Source of the DNA: Brevibacillus reuszeri
Lineage (GTDB): Bacteria > Bacillota > Bacilli > Brevibacillales > Brevibacillaceae
DNA length: 64,000 nt
Reading direction: 5' to 3'
NCBI RefSeq assembly: GCF_001187725.1
Contig: NZ_LGIQ01000005.1
Coordinates: 495,148 to 559,147 of the forward strand
The notes beneath the pieces are model-generated. The model ran no database searches. It was not told where the DNA came from and saw nothing but the letters and a program-made list of their open reading frames with translations. Below are positions 32,748 through 40,067 of the stretch, piece after piece. How positions within the stretch are numbered: position 1 is the first letter of the stretch; each line of letters starts with the position of its first letter. The translations under genes were made by a program, and so were the position numbers.

Positions 32748-33174
32748 AGCGGTCGTGAAAGAAACGAAAGTAAACACGTCCAAGCAAGAGTACATTGAGA
32801 TTTTGGGAGATACGGTTGTGCCAGCACGTATTCTCCTGGCGGTTATCATCAGCGTCATCGCCAGTATCGGTGGCTACTTTCTGGGGAAAAGCATTTTTCC
32901 CCAGATCGCTGAGGCAAAAATGGTCTCCTCTTACTCGCTGCTGCTTGGTATCGGCGGGAGTGTAATGGCCCTCGTTATTTGCTCCAAGCTGTTTAAGCCA
33001 AGTCGCATCCTGGTGGAGGAAGAGACTTCCTCTGAGGGCTTGGAAGAGATTTTGCGAGATTTGCAAGCGGATGCCAAGTCCGAGTACGAGCTGATCAAGA
33101 ACGACCCCGTGACGAAAAAAGAGATGGAAGAACTGGGGATTTTGGAAACATTCAAGCGAAGCGGGGAGCGATAA
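32737..33174 (+). CDS. Small two-TM membrane protein of the mevalonate-type operon
   Basis: This 145-residue protein has two hydrophobic helices (about 28-52, ARILLAVIISVIASIGGYFLGK; about 62-85, SYSLLLGIGGSVMALVICS) and an acidic cytosolic tail. I do not recognise the family. Its start overlaps the reductase by 11 bases and its stop is four bases before the TctA-like permease gene. It may be a small partner subunit of that transporter, in the way TctB accompanies TctA, though it has two rather than four helices. Confidence 0.7.
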   Translation: MKTEAVVKETKVNTSKQEYIEILGDTVVPARILLAVIISVIASIGGYFLGKSIFPQIAEAKMVSSYSLLLGIGGSVMALVICSKLFKPSRILVEEETSSEGLEEILRDLQADAKSEYELIKNDPVTKKEMEELGILETFKRSGER

Positions 33175-33178
33175 GCCT

Positions 33179-34534
33179 ATGAGCGTATTAATGATTTCGA
33201 TTTTGTTTGCCTTAGCAGGTGCGCTGATCTTTACCTTGATCGGTTTAGTTTCGGGTACTGATGAAACCGCTATCATTGTTCCGTTTACTTTGCTCGTCAT
33301 TTTGCTTGGGGCACCACCGGAAGCAGTCTTTTCCTTCTTCATGGCAGCTGTCTTATCCAAACATTTGACGCATGCCATCCCGACCGCCCTCATGGGGGTA
33401 CCGGGAGATACGACAGCTGTTCCGCTGATTGACCATGCATCTGCACTGCGCAGACTCGGTGTTCCTCACGTGGCGCTGCGCAAAATGCTGTCTGGTGGAT
33501 TGATCGGTGCGTTCATCGCGCTGCCAACCGCTGTATTGTTCGGACAGTTTCTTGGACAGTTCGCAGACTTCTTCAAATCGGCTTCCGGCTTGATCTTTAC
33601 CCTTGCTGCGATTCTCATTGCCTATTTTTCCAAAGGGAAATGGGTTAGCGTCCTGATGATTATCCCGTTTGCCTTCTTCATTAAAAGCATCGATACATTC
33701 AGCTTCAGTGTTGTAGAGAAGCATTTGAGCATCAGCTTTTTCCTAGGGATCGCGATCGGTCCGATGTTTTCCGATATCCTCGTGTCCCTGTCGTCGAGTG
33801 CGAGAAAATCACTCGTACGCACAGCACCAAAAGAGTATCATCTGGCACCAGAGGTCAAGAGCTGGAAAGGGTTTTTCCCGAATCCGTTTAAGGTATTGAC
33901 TGGCAGACAGACGGCTCATACTGCTGCAACTTCTTTTGTGTCTTCGCTTACCTTTGCTTTTAGCCCAGTGGGAATGACCTCGCTGATGGGGGAGATTGTC
34001 GGCTCGCGAAACAAAGGCGTTTACAAAAAGTCGACCTCCAGTTTGGCGGCGATGAATGGGGTAACAGAGTCCACGTATATTGCAGAAGCGATCATTCCGC
34101 TTTTGGCATTCGGGATTCCGCTCAGCCCGGTTGCACTCGGACCTGCTTCTCCGTTGTTTAACGCACCGCCAGTATTTACGAGTGATCCAGTTAACAACCT
34201 GCACAATATGCTGACACCATGGGAGTTTTTCCTTTATGGTCTGATCGGTCTGGTCATCGCTTCGATCATTGCTTATCCGTTTGCGATGAACTACGCGCGT
34301 ACGGCGACTGTGTTTGTTATGAAGCATATCAGCCAGGAAGCGATTGTCGGAATGTTTATCGGTCTTGCGTGTCTACTTGCTTTTCACGAGGCAGGGCTGG
34401 TGGGAATCATGCTGACACTGACGATGGCAACTGTCGGCGGATTGTTGAACCGCGTACTCGGTGTGAGTTCTGGTGTGCAATTCATGATTTTTTACGGCTC
34501 CACGTACATGATGACTAAACTCTTGGGAGCGTGA
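33179..34534 (+). CDS. TctA-like membrane permease, candidate mevalonate transporter
   Basis: The 451-residue integral membrane protein has about 10-12 helices. An ALMGVPGDTTAVPLIDHASALRRLG segment resembles the conserved loop of tripartite tricarboxylate transporter TctA proteins, and the second half has a related MTSLMGEIVG and VTESTYIAEA region. No periplasmic TctC-type binding protein is encoded nearby. Sandwiched between mevalonate-type catabolic enzymes, it probably imports mevalonate or a related hydroxy acid. P. mevalonii uses a different transporter (MvaT), so this would be an independent solution. The family call is by motif recognition. Confidence 0.68.
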   Translation: MSVLMISILFALAGALIFTLIGLVSGTDETAIIVPFTLLVILLGAPPEAVFSFFMAAVLSKHLTHAIPTALMGVPGDTTAVPLIDHASALRRLGVPHVALRKMLSGGLIGAFIALPTAVLFGQFLGQFADFFKSASGLIFTLAAILIAYFSKGKWVSVLMIIPFAFFIKSIDTFSFSVVEKHLSISFFLGIAIGPMFSDILVSLSSSARKSLVRTAPKEYHLAPEVKSWKGFFPNPFKVLTGRQTAHTAATSFVSSLTFAFSPVGMTSLMGEIVGSRNKGVYKKSTSSLAAMNGVTESTYIAEAIIPLLAFGIPLSPVALGPASPLFNAPPVFTSDPVNNLHNMLTPWEFFLYGLIGLVIASIIAYPFAMNYARTATVFVMKHISQEAIVGMFIGLACLLAFHEAGLVGIMLTLTMATVGGLLNRVLGVSSGVQFMIFYGSTYMMTKLLGA

Positions 34535-34541
34535 TGAAAAC

Positions 34542-35447
34542 GTGAGGATCGAACCGAGATCGATTTGCATCAAGGAAGTGGGACCACGAGATGGCTTGCA
34601 AAATGAATCGGTCTTTGTGGATACCCAAGACAAAATCGCGTGGATCAATCAGTTGTCGCACTCTGGCTTGTCCTATATTGAAATCACTTCCTTTGTCCAT
34701 CCGAAGTGGATTCCGGCGCTCGCGGATGCAGCAGAAGTCGCACAAGGCATTGAGCGGGTACCGGGCGTAACGTATGCGGCATTGGTACCAAATGCTCGTG
34801 GGCTGGAAAGGGCGCTTGCCGCCAATATAGACGAGGTTTCGATCTTTCTGTCTGCCAGCGAAGGGCATAACCAAAGCAATATTAACAAGTCGATTCAGGA
34901 GACGCTGCCGATCCTCGGAGAAACGGCGAGAGAAGCACTGGCGGCTGGAAAAAGCGTGCGTGGGTATGTCTCGACGGTATTTGGCTGTCCATTCGAGGGG
35001 GCGGTTCCAGTCGAGAATGTCATCCGTGTCACAGAAGCCTTGTTCGAGATGGGCGTCCGAGAGGTATCGCTGGGCGATACGATCGGGGTAGCAAATCCAA
35101 GGCAAGTACACGACGTGCTGGAGGTGCTTCTCAAGCATTTTGATGCTGGTCAGCTAGCGATGCATTTTCACGACACACGAGGCATGGCGGTGGCGAATGT
35201 CCTCACATCCATCGAGATGGGCATGTCGATCTTCGATAGCTCTGTTGGCGGTCTTGGCGGGTGTCCGTATGCGCCAGGGGCATCTGGCAATCTGGCTACC
35301 GATGACCTCTTGTACATGCTGGATGGGATGGGGATGAAAACAGGGGTCGATGCCGAAAAATTGAAAGCGGCAGCTCTTTTCATCCAGCCCAAAATGGGGA
35401 GATCGTTGCCAAGTCATAGTATGCAGGCTTGTCAGACGGAGGTATAA
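34542..35447 (+). CDS. mvaB: Hydroxymethylglutaryl-CoA lyase
   Basis: The 301-residue protein has the HMG-CoA lyase set: EVGPRDGLQNE at the N-terminus, GCPFEGAVPVE, LGDTIGVANP, the metal-binding HFHDTRGMA and the signature GGLGGCPYAPGASGN with the active-site cysteine. It splits HMG-CoA into acetyl-CoA and acetoacetate. It ends the operon. GTG start with GGGAG upstream, eight bases after the permease gene. A homologue also serves leucine breakdown, but no leucine pathway genes lie here. Confidence 0.93.
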   Translation: MRIEPRSICIKEVGPRDGLQNESVFVDTQDKIAWINQLSHSGLSYIEITSFVHPKWIPALADAAEVAQGIERVPGVTYAALVPNARGLERALAANIDEVSIFLSASEGHNQSNINKSIQETLPILGETAREALAAGKSVRGYVSTVFGCPFEGAVPVENVIRVTEALFEMGVREVSLGDTIGVANPRQVHDVLEVLLKHFDAGQLAMHFHDTRGMAVANVLTSIEMGMSIFDSSVGGLGGCPYAPGASGNLATDDLLYMLDGMGMKTGVDAEKLKAAALFIQPKMGRSLPSHSMQACQTEV

Positions 35448-35456
35448 ATAGCAAGA

Positions 35457-35494
35457 CCAAAAAATCCACTCTGGTCATCAGGTGGATTTTTTGG
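35457..35494. terminator. Bidirectional terminator between mvaB and def
   Basis: A 13-bp inverted repeat, CCAAAAAATCCAC and GTGGATTTTTTGG, with a 12-base loop. It gives T tracts for both convergent transcripts. Confidence 0.85.
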
Positions 35495-35519
35495 TGCCTA
35501 TAGGTGGGAGTATGAAGAT

Positions 35520-36038
35520 TTACACGTTTTGATTCGTGAGCCGTAGCACTTCTAATAGGTTTGCTTTTCGCTTGGAACGGTCGTGATAAAAGCTGGTGCC
35601 CTCGATGCGATCCACGTAGAGGATGCCGTCTAAATGATCGATTTCATGCTGAATGCAGCGAGCCAGGTACTCTTCTGCTTCGAGAATAAAGCTATCCCCA
35701 GTGCGCGTGCTGCTCTTTATTTTGACATAGTTGGTTCGTTTGACTATCCCGGTATACCCCGGTAAAGAAAGACAGGCTTCCGGGCCGATTTGTTCGCCGT
35801 AACTCTCCAGAATTTCCGGATTAATCAGCTCAATCAAGCCGTCCCCGCAATCCATGACGACAACTCTTTTCAAAATTCCGATTTGAGGGGCGGCCAGTCC
35901 TGCTCTGCCTTCTGCGGCGTACAAAGTATCCACCATATCATCTACCAATTTGGCGAGCCTGTCATTGAAATCTACTACCGGTTTTGCGACCTTTCGGAGA
36001 ATCGGATCTCCAAAAGGAACGATTGTTTTTTCTGCCAT
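35520..36038 (-). CDS. def: Peptide deformylase
   Basis: The 172-residue metallohydrolase has motif 1 GLAAPQIG, motif 2 EACLSLPG (usual form EGCLS, so Gly is replaced by Ala; the metal-binding Cys is kept) and motif 3 QHEIDHLDG. It removes the formyl group from nascent proteins. The start at 36038 is the second of two ATGs, six bases after GGAGG. It follows a small XRE gene by 22 bases, not fmt or other translation genes, so it may be a secondary deformylase under specific control. Confidence 0.9.
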   Translation of the reverse strand: MAEKTIVPFGDPILRKVAKPVVDFNDRLAKLVDDMVDTLYAAEGRAGLAAPQIGILKRVVVMDCGDGLIELINPEILESYGEQIGPEACLSLPGYTGIVKRTNYVKIKSSTRTGDSFILEAEEYLARCIQHEIDHLDGILYVDRIEGTSFYHDRSKRKANLLEVLRLTNQNV

Positions 36039-36060
36039 AGCCATCCTCCGCGTGGTTTAT

Positions 36061-36300
36061 TTAAGCGCCCTTTGATTTGGATCGAGTATGAACCCACAGA
36101 TCATTTGGGGTGCACTCCAGAGCGGTACACAGCGCATCAAGCGTATCAGCTTTCATCTGTTTGGGCTGTCCATTCAGCAATGCGCTGATCGATGGCGCTG
36201 AAATGTCATAGTCTGCTTTTTCCTTCAACAAACGAGCCAGTGCGGCTCCAGACCAGATGCCTCTGTCAGCCATAACCTTGCGCAGCATCCATACCAGCAT
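36061..36300 (-). CDS. Small XRE-family DNA-binding protein
   Basis: This 79-residue single-domain Cro/CI-type helix-turn-helix protein (LARLLKEKADYDISAPSISALLNGQPKQMKADTLDALCTAL) ends in a short basic tail. It is of the HTH_26 kind found in small regulators and antitoxin-like proteins. It is cotranscribed with def. ATG 36300 has AAAGGTGGGG before it; GTG 36312 is the longer option. The 23-bp palindrome at 36361 is probably its own operator. Confidence 0.8.
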   Translation of the reverse strand: MLVWMLRKVMADRGIWSGAALARLLKEKADYDISAPSISALLNGQPKQMKADTLDALCTALECTPNDLWVHTRSKSKGA

Positions 36301-36360
36301 GCCAAACCCCACCTTTCCATCTGTTTAATCTTATGCTTAGTTATTTAGTTGTTGACTAAT

Positions 36361-36383
36361 TATATTAGGTAATACCTAATATA
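36361..36383. promoter_or_regulatory. Perfect 23-bp palindrome upstream of xre-def
   Basis: Eleven-base arms, TATATTAGGTA and TACCTAATATA, surround one A with no mismatch, 61 bases before the xre start. The region to about 36530 contains no credible gene. Confidence 0.65.
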
Positions 36384-36530
36384 CCTGATCGATAGAAAAA
36401 TGCAAGAGGAGGATAGAGCAGGCATCTTTTCCAGCTGGTTGCTAAAATCGATTGCTGTAGCCTTCACCTGTTGTGGAGTACAGCCTAATTACCGAGCAGC
36501 GACAGGGATCATCATTATAGAAGAAACACG

Positions 36531-36562
36531 AAAAGACAGCACAGAGAATGATGCTGTCTTTT
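36531..36562. terminator. Terminator of the MFS gene
   Basis: AAAAGACAGCA pairs with TGCTGTCTTTT around ten bases, with T-rich flanks on both strands; it lies 25 bases beyond the MFS stop. Confidence 0.8.
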
Positions 36563-36586
36563 GCTTGTTGTTTTGCTTCATCTGAA

Positions 36587-37768
36587 TCATAAAGCGTTTT
36601 GTTTGTCTGCTTGCCCACTAATCCCAATGCCTTTGATTCCTGCCGCGATTGTAAGAAAAGCGAATCCGGCAAACAAGACTCCGCTCCAAATGAGCTGATG
36701 CACACCCCATTCTGAGATGAACCAGCCGCCGACGTAAGAGCCGAGCGTGATACCCAGATTAGAAAATGATACGAACAAGCTGTTGCCAAATTCCGGGGCT
36801 TCTTTCGCTTCCTTCATCAGCCACGCTTGACTGACAACGAGTCCCCCCGAATGTACGATTCCCCAAAGGAACACAACAACTGTCATCCACAAAAACGAGG
36901 GACCAGCCAAATATACGATCAGGTACACAGCCCCATAGAGCAGCGGATAGGCGGCAACGGTTTTCGTCAGGCTTTTTTGCAGCATGCCTCCGAACAAAAA
37001 ATTCCCTGCAATCATGATCACCCCAAAGGCCATCAGCATGAAACTGATCCACGAGCCACTCATCTGCGTGACTTGTCCCAAATACTCGGCGAAGTAGCTG
37101 TACACAGAGAACATCGCGGCAAAAATAAAGACGACCGAGGCGATCTGCAGCCAGAGACGCGGATTGCGGAGTATGCCAAGCTGCTTGCCATACGTCATTT
37201 TTTCCGAAACCGGCATGGACGGGAGCCAGGCGAGAATTCCCACAAAGGCAATCAGGCTGACCACCGCGCTAAACAGAAAGGCTGCTTCCAAAGAAATGGT
37301 CTCAGCGAGATAAGACGTAAGCGGGACACCAAAAGCAAATCCGACTGTAATCCCAGCGAATACCTGCGTGACTGCCTGACCGCTCTTTTCGGGTGGAACC
37401 AGCCTCGCTGCCGTCACCAGCGCTACAGAAAAAAAGACGGGATGAAACAGGGCAGGGAGTATGCGAAAAGCGAGCATGATCTCAAAGTAGGTCGTATACG
37501 CATAGGCCAGATTTGAAATGGCAAAAAGCAGCACGGCTGTCAAAAGAATGACTTTGCGGTTGATGCTGGATGCCAGCAGCGTCAAAAAAGGTCCTGAGAT
37601 CGCAACGACCAGGGCAAAAATACTGACCAAAAAGCCTGCTTCAGCCGTCGATACATGGAATTTTTGTGTGATTTGGGGAAGAACCCCGACGATGCCCATC
37701 TCGGTGGTGATGATACCGAACACGCCCAGCGCCAGCAGCAAGATGAGCAACGGATTTTTTGTTGTCAT
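36587..37768 (-). CDS. MFS transporter, DHA1 family (AraJ/YdhP-like)
   Basis: The 393-residue permease has 12 predicted helices. Features are TTEMGIVGVLPQI in helix 1, the loop 2-3 region around LLASSINRKVILL and an antiporter-type segment near GQAVTQVFAGITVGFAFGVPLTSYL. This is the pattern of DHA1 drug or sugar efflux proteins of the AraJ/NepI kind. It is controlled by the adjacent ArsR-type gene, as both promoters carry the same operator in the same place. RBS AACAGGAGAC. The exported compound is unknown. Confidence 0.85.
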   Translation of the reverse strand: MTTKNPLLILLLALGVFGIITTEMGIVGVLPQITQKFHVSTAEAGFLVSIFALVVAISGPFLTLLASSINRKVILLTAVLLFAISNLAYAYTTYFEIMLAFRILPALFHPVFFSVALVTAARLVPPEKSGQAVTQVFAGITVGFAFGVPLTSYLAETISLEAAFLFSAVVSLIAFVGILAWLPSMPVSEKMTYGKQLGILRNPRLWLQIASVVFIFAAMFSVYSYFAEYLGQVTQMSGSWISFMLMAFGVIMIAGNFLFGGMLQKSLTKTVAAYPLLYGAVYLIVYLAGPSFLWMTVVVFLWGIVHSGGLVVSQAWLMKEAKEAPEFGNSLFVSFSNLGITLGSYVGGWFISEWGVHQLIWSGVLFAGFAFLTIAAGIKGIGISGQADKQNAL

Positions 37769-37804
37769 ATCAAAATCGTCTCCTGTTCACTTAAAATACA
37801 ACAA

Positions 37805-37832
37805 ACTATATATCTAGATAAATAGATGTGAA
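37805..37832 (-). promoter_or_regulatory. MFS promoter with operator in the spacer
   Basis: On the minus strand: TTCACA (37827-37832), 16 bases, TATAGT (37805-37810). The inverted repeat ATCTA-N6-TAGAT (37812-37827) fills the spacer, so a bound repressor would exclude polymerase. Confidence 0.6.
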
Positions 37833-37866
37833 AAGAGAAAAAAACCCTCCCTTCTCCATAGAATGT

Positions 37867-38178
37867 TTACAAGTCGTTTTGGATGTACGCAGCAAATTCG
37901 CGTATGGTCTTTTCGTTGCGGCGGTAAAAGGTCCATTTTCCGACACGCTCTGATTCCAGCAATCCGGCATTTAGCATTGTACACAAATAGCTTGAAATGA
38001 CGGATTGGGCCAGACCTGATTTTATCTGAATATCGCTCACGCACACCCCTGTTTGAAAGCTGATTCCTTCCCGGACATACGGTGTATCATCAAAGTACTC
38101 TGCGGGATTTTTGAGCCATTCCAGGATTTGACGGCGAGTATCGTTCGACAGTGCTTTATAAATCAGAGCAGGTTCCAT
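37867..38178 (-). CDS. ArsR-family transcriptional regulator
   Basis: This 103-residue winged-helix protein starts MEPALIYKALSNDTRRQILEWL and has the recognition region VSDIQIKSGLAQSVISSYLCTMLNAGLL and a wing ending VGKWTFYRRNE. No obvious cysteine metal-binding pair sits in the recognition helix apart from a single Cys, so it may sense something other than arsenite. The ATG at 38178 lies where transcription from the TATAAT box at 38186-38191 should begin, and no ribosome site is visible, so the mRNA may be leaderless. ATG 38187 overlaps the -10 box. Confidence 0.82.
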   Translation of the reverse strand: MEPALIYKALSNDTRRQILEWLKNPAEYFDDTPYVREGISFQTGVCVSDIQIKSGLAQSVISSYLCTMLNAGLLESERVGKWTFYRRNEKTIREFAAYIQNDL

Positions 38179-38185
38179 ATGAGTC

Positions 38186-38213
38186 ATTATATCTATTTTT
38201 ATAGATTTGTAAA
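38186..38213 (-). promoter_or_regulatory. arsR-type promoter with operator in the spacer
   Basis: On the minus strand: TTTACA (38208-38213), 16 bases, TATAAT (38186-38191). ATCTA-N6-TAGAT (38191-38206) lies in the spacer, the same design as in the MFS promoter. Confidence 0.65.
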
Positions 38214-38335
38214 TGCAGTGGTGAAACCCGCCTTGCCACTAAAATATTTCTCTACGTGACAATTCAAAAATCAAGAGGTATCGTGGTACTTAGAAGCTTC
38301 ACGAGAGAAAAGCAGCACAGGGATGAGGTGAACAA

Positions 38336-40066
38336 ATGAATTTTTATCGGAAATACATAAAGAAATACGGCTTTATCGCTTCCGTGTCGATGATCTTTTT
38401 GACGATTGAGGCATTGTGTGATCTTCTACAGCCAACCATCATGTCACGGATTATTGACATTGGCGTTGCGGAGCGGGACATGGATTATGTGCTTCGGACA
38501 GGGGGACTGATGCTGCTCATTACGGCTATCGGAGCAGTCGCTGCCTCGGTGCGCAACATTCTGGCTACGTATGTCTCACAAAATTTTGGGGCGCAGCTTC
38601 GCTCGGATTTGTTTTCCAAAGTGCAATCATTGTCCTTCGATAATTTAAACAAGTTCGACAAGGCTTCACTAGTAACACGCCTGACAAATGACGTCAATCA
38701 GGTCCAGGTCTTTGTGAACGGGATGATGCGGATTTTTGTCAAAGCCCCGCTGATGTGTATCGGGGGGCTGATCATGGCGACGCAATTAAATGCCAAGCTG
38801 GCTATCGTGCTCGCCATCGTCGTTCCGATCGTAGGGTTATTCATTTATTTGAATATGAAAATCGGGTTTCCGTTCTTTCTCAAGGTCCAGCAAGCACTTG
38901 ACCGGGTGAACGGAACGATGCGCGAGTATTTGTCCGGTGTACGTGTCGTGAAGGCGTTCAACCGCTTTGATTTTGAGGTTGGCAAGTTTACCACGGCTAA
39001 CCAGGAGCTGCAAAAGAAATCCGTATCCGCTACGCGTGTCATGTCCATATTCAGTCCGGCGATTATGCTGACAGTCAATCTCGGGATCGTTGCCGTTCTT
39101 TGGCTGGGTGGACTGGGCGTCGAGCAGGGCAGCATCCAGGTCGGGCACATCATTGCATTTACCAACTACATGACGCAAATCCTGTTTTCCTTGATGTTGA
39201 TTTCGATGGTGTTCAACATGTTTGTACGAGCAAAAGCATCCTCTGGTCGTATCGGTGAGGTCTTCGCCGAGGAAAACCAGATGACCTGGAAGCTCAATCA
39301 CCCACAGAAAGAGGGTGCTGAGAAAGGCCGCATTGATTTTGAAAACGTCAGCTTTTCCTATGAAAGCAAGGACGGAGAGCCTGTTCTCAAGCAAATTTCC
39401 TTCACTTGCTTGCCAGGAGAGACCGTCGGGATCATCGGATCGACGGGATCGGGTAAAAGCAGTCTGGTCGGATTGATTCCCCGCTTTTACGATGTGACAG
39501 ACGGAACGGTTCGTGTCGACGGACAAGATGTTTGCGAGATCGATCCGAAAAAGCTCCGTGAAAAAATGGCTGTCGTGCCGCAAAAGACGACGCTGTTTAC
39601 CGGAACAGTGATGGACAACATCCGTTGGGGCAAAGAGGATGCGACGTTGGAAGAGGTGGAAAAGGCGGCCACGATGGCACAGGCCCACGATTTTATCGCC
39701 GCCACGCCAGAGGGCTACGACACCCGAGTGGGGCAGGGTGGAATCAATTTTTCCGGTGGTCAGAAGCAGCGCCTTTCTATTGCAAGGGCATTGGTGAAAA
39801 ATCCGGAAATCCTGATCCTCGATGACAGTACGAGTGCGGTTGATGTAGCGACGGAAGGCAAAATAAAAGAAGCGTTAAAAACCTATGCGCAAGGTCTTAC
39901 CTGCATCCTGATCGCACAGCGGATCACCTCTGTCATGGATGCCGACAAAATCGTGGTGGTCGACAACGGAGAAGTCGTGGATATCGGGACACATGAGGCA
40001 TTGCTGGACCGCTGCAAGGTGTATCAGGAGATCTTTCAGTCGCAAATTGGCAGGGAGGTGAAATAG
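38336..40066 (+). CDS. ABC exporter half-transporter with degenerate catalytic site (BmrC-like)
   Basis: The 576-residue protein has six membrane helices (to about 310) and a nucleotide-binding domain with Walker A GSTGSGKSS, signature FSGGQKQR and Walker B ILILDDSTSAVD. The residue after the Walker B Asp is Asp instead of the catalytic Glu. This is the degenerate half of heterodimeric exporters such as BmrCD, so it should pair with the next gene product. The transported compound is unknown; drugs or lipids are typical. The stop and the next ATG are one base apart. RBS GATGAGGTG. Confidence 0.9.
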   Translation: MNFYRKYIKKYGFIASVSMIFLTIEALCDLLQPTIMSRIIDIGVAERDMDYVLRTGGLMLLITAIGAVAASVRNILATYVSQNFGAQLRSDLFSKVQSLSFDNLNKFDKASLVTRLTNDVNQVQVFVNGMMRIFVKAPLMCIGGLIMATQLNAKLAIVLAIVVPIVGLFIYLNMKIGFPFFLKVQQALDRVNGTMREYLSGVRVVKAFNRFDFEVGKFTTANQELQKKSVSATRVMSIFSPAIMLTVNLGIVAVLWLGGLGVEQGSIQVGHIIAFTNYMTQILFSLMLISMVFNMFVRAKASSGRIGEVFAEENQMTWKLNHPQKEGAEKGRIDFENVSFSYESKDGEPVLKQISFTCLPGETVGIIGSTGSGKSSLVGLIPRFYDVTDGTVRVDGQDVCEIDPKKLREKMAVVPQKTTLFTGTVMDNIRWGKEDATLEEVEKAATMAQAHDFIAATPEGYDTRVGQGGINFSGGQKQRLSIARALVKNPEILILDDSTSAVDVATEGKIKEALKTYAQGLTCILIAQRITSVMDADKIVVVDNGEVVDIGTHEALLDRCKVYQEIFQSQIGREVK

Positions 40067-40067
40067 G

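Noticed and set aside
36400..36585. 61-codon plus-strand frame MQEEDRAGIF...
   Set aside because: No ribosome site before the ATG, and the frame passes through the MFS terminator hairpin.
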